DNA from: JAPLCX01 sp964460305
Lineage (GTDB): Bacteria > Auribacterota > Tritonobacteria > UBA1439
DNA length: 64,000 bases
Direction of reading: 5' to 3'
NCBI GenBank assembly: GCA_964460305.1
Contig: CAYWRA010000002.1
Location: 1 to 64,000 of the forward strand
Notes under the pieces: generated by a model
Told to the model about the DNA's origin: nothing
The model's input: only the letters and a program-made list of their open reading frames with translations
Database searches by the model: none
Program-made: the position numbers and the translations under genes
Part shown: one piece after another, positions 1-6,807 of the stretch
Numbering within the stretch: position 1 is the stretch's first letter
Layout of the letters: each line of letters begins with the position of its first letter

Positions 1-1
1 C

Positions 2-910
2 TACGACAAGGAGAAGCGGTTCGATATAGGCGCCCAGTTCGACGGCCTTTTCGGCCTCAACGCGCAGAGCTCGCACGCGAACGGCCTCCTCCAGAATTCC
101 GGCCACACCGGTTCGGACGCCTGGTTCGACGTCCTGTACACCTACCTTCAGTTCTGGTTCAAGACGGGGCGGGAGAGCGGACTCGAGATTCTTGGAGGGA
201 AATTCGCATCTCCCATCGGCTACGAGGAAACGTTGTCCGTGAACAATCTCCTAGTCAGCCGCGGTCTCCTTTCCACCCTGACCGAACCGTACACCAATAC
301 GGGAGTGAAGGCCACCTACTATTTCAACAAACAGTTTTCCATCTTCTTCGCTCCGGTGGAGGGGTGGGACGTATTCAAGGACAACAACCACGCCTGGACG
401 TTCCTGGCCGGCGGTACGCTTAAAAGCAAGGAGCAGATGGGGGACAAGCCGCGATACAGCCTCTCGCTGGTCGCGGACACGGGGCCCGAGGAGCCTGATA
501 ACACGCGGGACTACCGCACCCTGACCGAGCTCATCTTTACGCAATGGCTCACCACGAGGCTTGCGCAGACCGTCAACACCGACATCGGCGTCGAGCCGCA
601 GGCCGTCGACGACAAAACCGCGGAGTGGGGCGGGATCGCCTACTATCTTTCTTACGTTCTGAACGACTACGCTACACCTGCCTGCAGGATCGAGTGGTTC
701 CGCGACGTCAGGGGATTTCTGACCGGCTACCCAGGCAGCTTTTTCGACCTGACCTTCGATACGGCGATAACGCCGCTGCCTTACCATCCAATTTTGAAAG
801 ACGTGCTCGTGCGCCCGGAGATCAGATGGGATTTCGCCAGCGCCGAGGCGTTCGGCGGCGGCCGCCGCTACCAACTGACGCTCGGCTTCGACACCATATA
901 CAAGTTTTGA
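2..910 (+). CDS. Outer-membrane beta-barrel, porin-like (5' end outside window)
   Basis: The frame is open from base 2, so the true start lies to the left; the visible part is 302 residues. It has alternating aromatic/polar strands, a segment GGKFASPIGYE typical of the OmpL-like beta-barrel porin-2 (BBP2) family, and ends in Tyr-Lys-Phe, the C-terminal aromatic signature recognised by the BAM machinery. It should form a channel in the outer membrane. The substrate cannot be read from the sequence. An in-frame ATG at 233 exists, but coding character clearly continues upstream of it, so it is not the start. Family assignment is from remembered motifs. Confidence 0.8.
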   Translation, partial: YDKEKRFDIGAQFDGLFGLNAQSSHANGLLQNSGHTGSDAWFDVLYTYLQFWFKTGRESGLEILGGKFASPIGYEETLSVNNLLVSRGLLSTLTEPYTNTGVKATYYFNKQFSIFFAPVEGWDVFKDNNHAWTFLAGGTLKSKEQMGDKPRYSLSLVADTGPEEPDNTRDYRTLTELIFTQWLTTRLAQTVNTDIGVEPQAVDDKTAEWGGIAYYLSYVLNDYATPACRIEWFRDVRGFLTGYPGSFFDLTFDTAITPLPYHPILKDVLVRPEIRWDFASAEAFGGGRRYQLTLGFDTIYKF

Positions 911-948
911 ACGGTAAGCTATAAGCCGTAAGTTAAAAACATTTCTTT

Positions 949-1057
949 AGCCCCGCACCGACTAGTCTGGTGCGGAATGTTGGCAGTTTCGCATAACTAT
1001 TTGCGCCACGGTAAGATCTTCATCAACCGAGCAAAGTTGATGAAGAGATCAGGTTAG
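949..1057 (-). repeat. R1 dispersed palindromic repeat, full copy
   Basis: About 105-bp element found at eight places in this window. Reference orientation starts AGCCTGATCTATTCATC and ends in a GC-rich hairpin (CCGCACC / GGTGCGG around ACTAGT). This copy is inverted and carries the hairpin. It lies just after the porin stop, where it could act as a transcript end. Confidence 0.85.
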
Positions 1058-1112
1058 CACCTGATTTACCTGATTATACTGACTATCAGAACCAATCAGA
1101 GTAATCAGGTGC
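1058..1112. repeat. R4 imperfect palindrome (AATCAGG family)
   Basis: About 55 bp with outer arms GCACCTGATT and AATCAGGTGC and an inner CTGATT/AATCAG pair. Similar elements lie at 30903-30959 and 39344-39398. It abuts the R1 copy directly. Confidence 0.6.
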
Positions 1113-1481
1113 ATAAACATTACTTGCCACCTCCGCATTTATCCGCGCTAATCTCCCGAAGGGGCCCCTTTGGGGCGTGGTTCCATTCATCTGTTTCTCC
1201 ACCTTTATTTCTTCCCCCTTGTTTCCTCAAATCCGCGGCAAAAATCTGTTTTCTCTGCGCAACCTCAGCGCCCTCTGCGGTGAACCGGTAACATAGTTTT
1301 GCCCGGTCCCTTATGACAGGCTGGCGCCTTTGGAAGCAATACCCGGCCCTACTTTACAAAATGTGCGCGAATAGGGGATTTAATACCCTATAGAAACACG
1401 TAACGTAAAGTATGGCTCGGCTGTTTCTCCACGGTGGGGCCAATATCACCGGAAACGCCGGACGATGCCCGGATTTCTGAG
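1113..1481. other. Intergenic, repeat debris
   Basis: No gene is supported. The stretch holds a GC palindrome of the GGGGCCCC type near 1155-1180 and a phrase ending CTCTGCGGTGAA near 1272-1283, which resembles a widespread class of environmental-bacterial intergenic repeats. The remainder shows no coding character. Confidence 0.5.
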
Positions 1482-2768
1482 TCATTGTATCGTGAACGGG
1501 GTATCGGCGATATTTCCTACGAGGCCGTTCCCGTCCATGAAAGCCCCTTGGAGCGCATAATCCCCAGGCGCCACGCCGGAGTAGGATATCCTGCCGAGAT
1601 CGAGGCCTTGCATGTCGGAGTCGAGGGTGATGGGCCCCCTGACGTACGGCGTTCCGCTCCCCGCGGATCCCTTGTGCAGGGCGCCGGTACTCGCAAGGTA
1701 ATAGTAGGCCCCTCCGGGCGTGACGAAGCGCAGATAAGGGGTGAATCCGGAGGTCGCGCACACGTCAGCGGTGATAACGATTGTATCGCTGCTTGAATAA
1801 ATCTCCTTGTCTGTGTGAAGCGCGATCGGACACCGCATCGCCGGCGGAGTCGGAGTCGGAGTCAGAGGTGGAGTCGAAGTCGGAAATGGAGTGGGGCTGC
1901 TGGAAAGAGAGTAGGTATCCACGACGTCCCCTCCCTGACTGATGAATTGAAAGGTGATCTGGTTGTCGTCAGCCTCCGCCCTCATCGCGCCGTAGTCGGA
2001 GTTATAGCGGACCACACTGCCGGGGACGGGCGTGACAAAAGAGTATCTGCCGTTGCCACCGAGACCGTTCACAAAGTACGGAAAGCCGTTGAGGACGATA
2101 CGCTCGTAGGTGTGCTCGTGGCCGGATAGTACGGCATTCGCCCCCCATTCCTGGAACGGCCATTGCATGTACACGGTCGAGCCGTGTACCGAGCCAGACG
2201 AGTATGGCGCATGGTGGCAGATAACAAGTTTCCATGGGGCGGTTGAGGAGGCGAGCCGGTCCTGAAGCCATATAGCCTGAGTCGAGGCGCTCGATGTCCC
2301 GTCGGGTTCGTGTGTATCGCTGTCGAGCATGAAGAAATGCACAGGCCCCCAGGTGAAATCATAGTAGCGTTCGTTCCCCGGAAGGGTGAAGTAATCCAGA
2401 TAGGGTTGGGCGTCGGGCGCGTGCCAATCATGGTTGCCGAGAACCGGAAAGAAAAGGTTCTCGGTCGCTCCCGCCCCGTAGGAACCGGTGTACGGATAAA
2501 TGAACTGGTGGAAATACTGGCCGATATTCGCGTCTATGGTTGCCGCGGCGCCGTCCGGGTAGTTATTGTCACCGGCGGTCACGATGAAGTCGGGATTCCA
2601 GCTCTTGATCCGGTTTGCCACTTCGCTCTCATACGGCAATGTCGACTCCCCGTAGTCCCCGATGATGCCAAAAACCGCGTTGGCGGCGCGGGATGTGGAT
2701 GATGATACGGCAAAACCAGCGAGCGTAAGGATGACGAGGAAGAAAGGAATGTATTTTATGGATTTCAC
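1482..2768 (-). CDS. Secreted metallophosphatase, purple-acid-phosphatase type, with C-terminal module
   Basis: 428 residues. Residues 1-28 form a signal peptide. The catalytic domain (about 31-285) shows the calcineurin-like series: GDYG, GDNNY, GNHD, CHHAPY and GHEHTYER, which supply the Asp, Asn and His metal ligands. It should hydrolyse phosphate esters outside the cytoplasm. A Ser/Thr/Pro-rich linker (about 288-310) leads to a roughly 115-residue C-terminal domain of beta character. That domain resembles in layout the C-termini of the proteins at 46584 and 48516 (see findings). It stands alone between repeat-filled gaps. The catalytic call is secure; the substrate is unknown. Phosphate scavenging is an inference. 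Confidence 0.9.
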   Translation of the reverse strand: MKSIKYIPFFLVILTLAGFAVSSSTSRAANAVFGIIGDYGESTLPYESEVANRIKSWNPDFIVTAGDNNYPDGAAATIDANIGQYFHQFIYPYTGSYGAGATENLFFPVLGNHDWHAPDAQPYLDYFTLPGNERYYDFTWGPVHFFMLDSDTHEPDGTSSASTQAIWLQDRLASSTAPWKLVICHHAPYSSGSVHGSTVYMQWPFQEWGANAVLSGHEHTYERIVLNGFPYFVNGLGGNGRYSFVTPVPGSVVRYNSDYGAMRAEADDNQITFQFISQGGDVVDTYSLSSSPTPFPTSTPPLTPTPTPPAMRCPIALHTDKEIYSSSDTIVITADVCATSGFTPYLRFVTPGGAYYYLASTGALHKGSAGSGTPYVRGPITLDSDMQGLDLGRISYSGVAPGDYALQGAFMDGNGLVGNIADTPFTIQ

Positions 2769-2790
2769 GAGAACACCTCCTGGCTGTTTT

Positions 2791-2895
2791 AGCCTGATCT
2801 ATTCATCAACTTTGATCGGCCGATAAATACTTACTGTAGCGCAGATAGTTAATCAAGATTGTCACATTCCGCACCAGACTAGTCGGTGCGGGGCT
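2791..2895 (+). repeat. R1 dispersed palindromic repeat, full copy
   Basis: Full copy in reference orientation, 23 bp upstream of the metallophosphatase start on the opposite strand. It ends with the CCGCACC...GGTGCGG hairpin and GGGGCT. Confidence 0.85.
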
Positions 2896-2924
2896 AACCC
2901 CGCACCGTCCCGCCCTTTGGGCGG

Positions 2925-3013
2925 GCCCCAACGGGGCCCCCTCGGGGCCTGGTGCGGCCCGTAGGGTGGATTATTCATCTCGCATTTCAAACGAGATGAA
3001 TAATCCAGGTTAG
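2925..3013 (-). repeat. R2 89-bp repeat, inverted partner at 18627-18715
   Basis: By eye this is the exact reverse complement of 18627-18715. It contains the GGGGCCCC palindrome and a stem ATTATTCATCTCG / CGAGATGAATAAT with a short loop. Near identity between distant copies points to recent spread or gene conversion. Confidence 0.8.
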
Positions 3014-3220
3014 TTGGGCATAGCCACTATTCTCAAAGAAAATGTAGCAAATGGGCTTTATTGAATTGTCACGGAATTGTAATGGCGTCATATTTCTGAG
3101 ATCCTCGCGATCAGGATTATGGATAGATCATACTCTTGGCCAGAATGTTACGCAATATGACAGCGATGTAGATTAAAGTGCCGAATTGCGCAGAGTTTTC
3201 TTGGCTTAGCCCACTGGATA

Positions 3221-3297
3221 GGCGGTGGCGCCTTTATACTGCTACACCCCCACCCTCTGCATGTCTCGGGAGTCATGCCCGGCCCCCCGCGTATTGC
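3221..3297 (+). repeat. R3 leader-like repeat, copy 1
   Basis: Shares GTGGCGCCTTTA, a CCCCACCC-type tract, GCATGTCTCGGG and a following CATGCC-GGCCCCC-CGCGT block with 5991-6053. Both copies lie upstream of plus-strand genes (the DUF4189 protein and rex). It is either a mobile repeat or a structured leader; no known riboswitch class was recognised. Confidence 0.5.
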
Positions 3298-3494
3298 CCC
3301 CGGTCCGTGAGGATGGGGATTTGCTCCGTATCGGGTAACGATAGTGCCCCCGCTACCAAAATGAGGGCATTGGATTGATATCTCGGGCCCTTTTTCTTTC
3401 ATTTTAACCTGGTTCCGCTTCCATCCCTATTTCCATTTGCATATTTTGCGTGTCACCGGTATTCTTTTAGATGACATGGGCCGGGAGGAGTTTT

Positions 3495-4274
3495 ATGAAA
3501 AAACTCGCAGGTGACAAAATGAATATAAGAATTTTAGTGGCAACTTTGGCGGGTATGCTGTTGGGGACGCACGCGTTTTGTGCCGGCGATGGACCGGCGG
3601 TCGGCGTCATCGAATGGCAACCGAATATACCCCGCGAACGCAAAACCGACTACGACAAAACCGACTTCTGGGCGGCAATCGCTTTTTCACCCTCCACGGG
3701 CAAGTACGGTCCCACCTGCTATCATACGAGCCAGGACAATGCGGTCCGCATCGCCCGCGAGAACTGCAATGCCAAAGACGCCCGCCCCATGGTGCTTTGC
3801 TGCAACGGCTGGTGCGCTCTGGCGCTTGGCCAGCCGGCAGGCAAGGGAGAATATGCCTGGGGAGTAGGATGGGGGCCCGACCAGGAGACAGCCGAGCAAT
3901 ACGCGCTTGAGAACGCGCGCCAGCGGATGAGCGGGGCAAAAGTCGTTTACAGCGTCTTCGCCCGCGACATACAGTCTACAGGAGTGATCGCCTACTCGCC
4001 CACGACGGGCAAATGGGGTTATTCATTCGGCTACGGCCGCGGTGATGTTACCCGGGCGCTTCAGTTCTGCGAAGACCCGCAGGCCAAGGTCATCGTTTCG
4101 CCGACGTCATGCTGCTGGATGGCGCTGGCGCTGGGCGACGACAAGAGCGCGTACGGCTACGGCTACGCCGGCAACCGCGCCGATGCCGAGCGCAACGCGC
4201 TGGATGAATGTCACAAACGGACCAAAAACGCGAAGGTCGCCGTCAGCTTCTGCACCAACGGCGTGGTGCATTGA
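3495..4274 (+). CDS. Exported protein with two DUF4189 repeats
   Basis: 259 residues from the ATG at 3495, chosen because GGGAGGAG (3483-3490) sits just upstream; an in-frame ATG at 3471 lacks this. Residues 1-31 look like a signal peptide, with an alternative start at Met12. Two similar modules follow, one from the WAAIAFSPSTGKYG segment and one from the GVIAYSPTTGKWG segment. Each pairs a short aromatic/Gly strand set with an A-x-x-x-A-L/C helix and conserved Cys residues (LCCNGWCALALG; TSCCWMALALG). This matches DUF4189, a small secreted domain of unknown function. Paired cysteines suggest disulfides. No operon partner; a terminator follows at once. Confidence 0.85.
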   Translation: MKKLAGDKMNIRILVATLAGMLLGTHAFCAGDGPAVGVIEWQPNIPRERKTDYDKTDFWAAIAFSPSTGKYGPTCYHTSQDNAVRIARENCNAKDARPMVLCCNGWCALALGQPAGKGEYAWGVGWGPDQETAEQYALENARQRMSGAKVVYSVFARDIQSTGVIAYSPTTGKWGYSFGYGRGDVTRALQFCEDPQAKVIVSPTSCCWMALALGDDKSAYGYGYAGNRADAERNALDECHKRTKNAKVAVSFCTNGVVH

Positions 4275-4306
4275 AGGGCTCTGGGAGCAATCCCGGGGCC
4301 CTTTTC
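4275..4306 (+). terminator. Rho-independent terminator after DUF4189 gene
   Basis: A 12-bp stem AGGGCTCTGGGA / TCCCGGGGCCCT (two G-T pairs) with loop GCAA is followed by TTT. It starts on the base after the stop codon. Confidence 0.8.
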
Positions 4307-4428
4307 TCTTCCTGCCAAAATGCAGGGCTCATATGCAAATCTGTCGGTGTATAATAACGGTCTGGCCGTTACCTAAATAGGCGCCCCAAGGCGGTTCAGG
4401 GTCATCCACCGATTAACTGCACAACCAT

Positions 4429-5763
4429 TTATAGTGACCTGGGTGTGATCGTTCTTCCACTCACGGTCCTGTAAGCCCATTCCATGGCAAAACATACGGG
4501 CATGAGCGCGAACATGGTGATAAAAGCAGGCTTGGAATTCTGGTAAATGTAATAGCTCAGGATCGCGGCCATGCCAAAACAGGCCAGGATCGACAAAGAG
4601 ACCAGAGTTTTGTCGGCGCCCGTCTCAGAAATGACCCGCAGATGAGCTATCCCCACGGCGCCATAGATGAGAAGGAAAGCGCCGCTCCCCATCATCGCCA
4701 CGCCTGACAGATCAAAGAACAGTATGAAAGATAACACCATGATCGCCGTGATCATCAGTCCGCCGGATCCGCCCTGCCATATATTTCTTGAGAAAACAGG
4801 CGGAAGCTCGCCGTCCCTTGCCAGCATATAGCTCACATTCGCCGATCCGAACAATGTGGCGTTAATGGCGGAAGCCGTAGAGAAAAGCGCCCCCAGGGCG
4901 ATCAAGCGGAACCCGAGAGTCCCGAGGAACGGTTTTGCCGCCTCCGCCAGGGCATAGTCTTTGGCGGCGACGATCGCGTTGATGTGCAGATTTCCGATCA
5001 CGGCGACGGAAACCAGGATGTAAATGAGGACCACGCTAAAAACACTCAGGTAAAGAGCGCGGGGCAAGAGTTTCCGTGGATCGTCCATATCTTCGGCTGC
5101 GTTTGTGATCAGGCCGAACCCTTCATATCCGATAAAGAGGACTCCTGCGCCGAACAAAATCCCCGAGAACTGGGGCCAGCTCGAAGGGGATAAATAAGCC
5201 GGGTGGATAAAAAATAAACCGACGACCGAAAACACCAGGAGGATGGCGATCTTGATCGCCACAATGATGGACTCGGAACGCCCGACCAGGCCCGCGCCTA
5301 TGAAATTGACTGCCGTGAAGAGAACGACAATGCCCGTCGCGACGACCTTTCCGAATACGGATGAACCATATTGCGGGAAAAAAGTTTTGAAGTAGCCGGC
5401 GAATCCATGCGCATAGAGCGCCAGGGCGATGATGTATCCGATCCACATGTAAATGTTGATTCCACCGCTTAAAACGCCATCTCCAAAACCCTGAACGAGA
5501 AATTCGACTGGGCCGCCCGCGGAAGGATAACGCGCTCCCAGTTTGGCGTAAGAATAGGTGGCAAGCAGAGCAACCACGCCTCCGATAATAAACGAAAACC
5601 ACAGGGCCGTCCCCGATGTCTGGGCCACGACACCGAGGATCGAAAATATGCCGGCGCCGACCATGCCGCCTATGCCTATAGACATAGCGGCGAGTAGGCC
5701 GATCTGCCCGCGTTTGGGACTGCCCGGGGATTTTGGCGAAGGTATGGCTGTGGGTTCTGTCAT
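4429..5763 (-). CDS. APC-family amino acid permease
   Basis: 444 residues, about twelve hydrophobic segments. Near the N-terminus the motif IGGMVGAGIFS is the unwound-helix substrate-binding signature of amino acid-polyamine-organocation transporters. The second half includes a conserved TTAASIN-like segment, here FSTASAINATLFG. It should import an amino acid in exchange for H+ or another amino acid; the substrate cannot be told from sequence. It is a single gene on the minus strand. The start at 5763 follows a purine-rich stretch, and the N-terminal 20 residues are hydrophilic and Pro/Ser rich, as is common for cytoplasmic tails. Confidence 0.9.
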   Translation of the reverse strand: MTEPTAIPSPKSPGSPKRGQIGLLAAMSIGIGGMVGAGIFSILGVVAQTSGTALWFSFIIGGVVALLATYSYAKLGARYPSAGGPVEFLVQGFGDGVLSGGINIYMWIGYIIALALYAHGFAGYFKTFFPQYGSSVFGKVVATGIVVLFTAVNFIGAGLVGRSESIIVAIKIAILLVFSVVGLFFIHPAYLSPSSWPQFSGILFGAGVLFIGYEGFGLITNAAEDMDDPRKLLPRALYLSVFSVVLIYILVSVAVIGNLHINAIVAAKDYALAEAAKPFLGTLGFRLIALGALFSTASAINATLFGSANVSYMLARDGELPPVFSRNIWQGGSGGLMITAIMVLSFILFFDLSGVAMMGSGAFLLIYGAVGIAHLRVISETGADKTLVSLSILACFGMAAILSYYIYQNSKPAFITMFALMPVCFAMEWAYRTVSGRTITPRSL

Positions 5764-5854
5764 GTTATCTTTTTCCTCACGGATTCGTCAAATCAACCAT
5801 CATACATGTAACAGTCCTAGCGGCGCCAGCATCAATTTCCTACATTATACCTCT

Positions 5855-5933
5855 AGCCCGATCTATTCATCAACTTTGATCGGTCGATAAGTGCTTACTG
5901 TGGCGCAAATAGTTAATCAAAATTGTCACATTT
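5855..5933 (+). repeat. R1 repeat, copy lacking the GC hairpin
   Basis: Reference orientation, starts AGCCCGATCTATTCATC and stops after the CACATTT segment, so the terminal hairpin module is missing. Confidence 0.8.
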
Positions 5934-5990
5934 GACTTTCCAACACCTGCCGGTAGTATCCCTCCGCATCCATGGGGGCGGTTTGGGCAT

Positions 5991-6053
5991 AAGTGGCGCC
6001 TTTACCCCACCCGATGCATGTCTCGGGCGCCATGCCTGGCCCCCGCGTTGCCA
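5991..6053 (+). repeat. R3 leader-like repeat, copy 2
   Basis: Second copy of the element at 3221-3297, ending 35 bp before the Rex operator. It shares AAGTGGCGCCTTTA-type and TGCATGTCTCGGG blocks with copy 1. Confidence 0.5.
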
Positions 6054-6087
6054 CTGGGCCGTTTCACTATGCATGGAAATATATTTA

Positions 6088-6105
6088 TTGTGAATGTTTT
6101 CACAA
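6088..6105 (+). promoter_or_regulatory. Rex operator, perfect match
   Basis: TTGTGAATGTTTTCACAA is an exact fit to the Rex consensus TTGTGAA-N4-TTCACAA. It lies 7 bp upstream of the -35 box of the rex-hyd promoter and 63 bp before rex itself, so it implies autoregulation and control of the hydrogenase operon by the NADH/NAD+ ratio. Confidence 0.9.
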
Positions 6106-6112
6106 AATAATG

Positions 6113-6140
6113 TTGCCATTCATGGGGACAGTGATATACT
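6113..6140 (+). promoter_or_regulatory. Sigma70 promoter of rex-hyd operon
   Basis: -35 TTGCCA (6113-6118), 16-bp spacer, -10 TATACT (6135-6140). Transcription would begin near 6147, inside the second Rex-like site. Confidence 0.75.
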
Positions 6141-6142
6141 TA

Positions 6143-6156
6143 TCACTTATTGTGAA
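6143..6156 (+). promoter_or_regulatory. Second, weaker Rex-like site over the transcription start
   Basis: TCAC-N5-GTGA inverted repeat containing a full half-site TTGTGAA (6150-6156), just downstream of the -10 box, a position where bound repressor would block initiation. Confidence 0.5.
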
Positions 6157-6168
6157 AAAAGGAACAAT

Positions 6169-6807
6169 ATGCTTGCCAAACGAAATTGTGTTATCCGGCT
6201 TTCTCGATATAAGAGCGTGCTTTATCGCTTGCGTGACCTGGGTTTTGTGCGGGTCTTTTCGGATAATCTGGGCGACGCCATAGGGGTTACGGCATCGCAG
6301 GTGAGAAAGGATTTCTCCGTCTTCGGCATTACCGGCAACCGCAAAGGCGGTTATGAGGTATCTTATCTGATTGAAAGATTGAACGAGATCCTGGGCAAAA
6401 ACAGGGTCGAGAAGGTGATCATCGTTGGCGCCGGCCATCTCGCTTACGCGCTTATGCACTACGGCGGTTTCGAAAAGGAGGGAATAAAGATAGAGGCCGC
6501 TTTTGACATAGATCCCTCCAAATATGACCGGCAAGCTCCGATCCCCGTCCTGCCGGTGGAGGAGATGAAGGGATTTGTTTCCTCAAGGAACATAAAGGTG
6601 TGCGTCCTGGCCGTCCCCGAGGTTGCGGCCCAGCGCGCGGCCGACAGCATTTTCGCCGCCGGGATCAAGGGGATCCTGAATTTTGCGTCGATTATGCTGA
6701 AGGCGCCGGACGATTGCTCCGTCACCAACGTCAATCTTGAGATGGAGTTGGAGAACCTCATCTATTTCATGAATCTTCTAGGGCAGGAAAAGAAAAAGGA
6801 ACAGTGA
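6169..6807 (+). CDS. rex: Redox-sensing transcriptional repressor Rex
   Basis: 212 residues from the ATG at 6169 (AAAAGGA just upstream; earlier in-frame ATGs would overlap the promoter). The N-terminal winged helix (about 1-75) has the Rex phrase VTASQVRKDFSVFG. The Rossmann domain follows, with VIIVGAGHLAYAL as NAD(H) loop; the usual GAGNLG is altered to GAGHLA. A C-terminal helix swaps between subunits in this family. Rex leaves its operators when NADH is high. The operator at 6088 shows it controls its own operon. It overlaps hydB by TGATG. Confidence 0.95.
   Translation: MLAKRNCVIRLSRYKSVLYRLRDLGFVRVFSDNLGDAIGVTASQVRKDFSVFGITGNRKGGYEVSYLIERLNEILGKNRVEKVIIVGAGHLAYALMHYGGFEKEGIKIEAAFDIDPSKYDRQAPIPVLPVEEMKGFVSSRNIKVCVLAVPEVAAQRAADSIFAAGIKGILNFASIMLKAPDDCSVTNVNLEMELENLIYFMNLLGQEKKKEQ

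Noticed and set aside
3148..3402. 84-codon minus-strand frame over R3
   Set aside because: Cys/His/Pro-rich translation of repeat sequence without a ribosome site.
6094..6168. Longer start for rex (ATG at 6094)
   Set aside because: It would place codons over the Rex operator and promoter; the ATG at 6169 has its own ribosome site.
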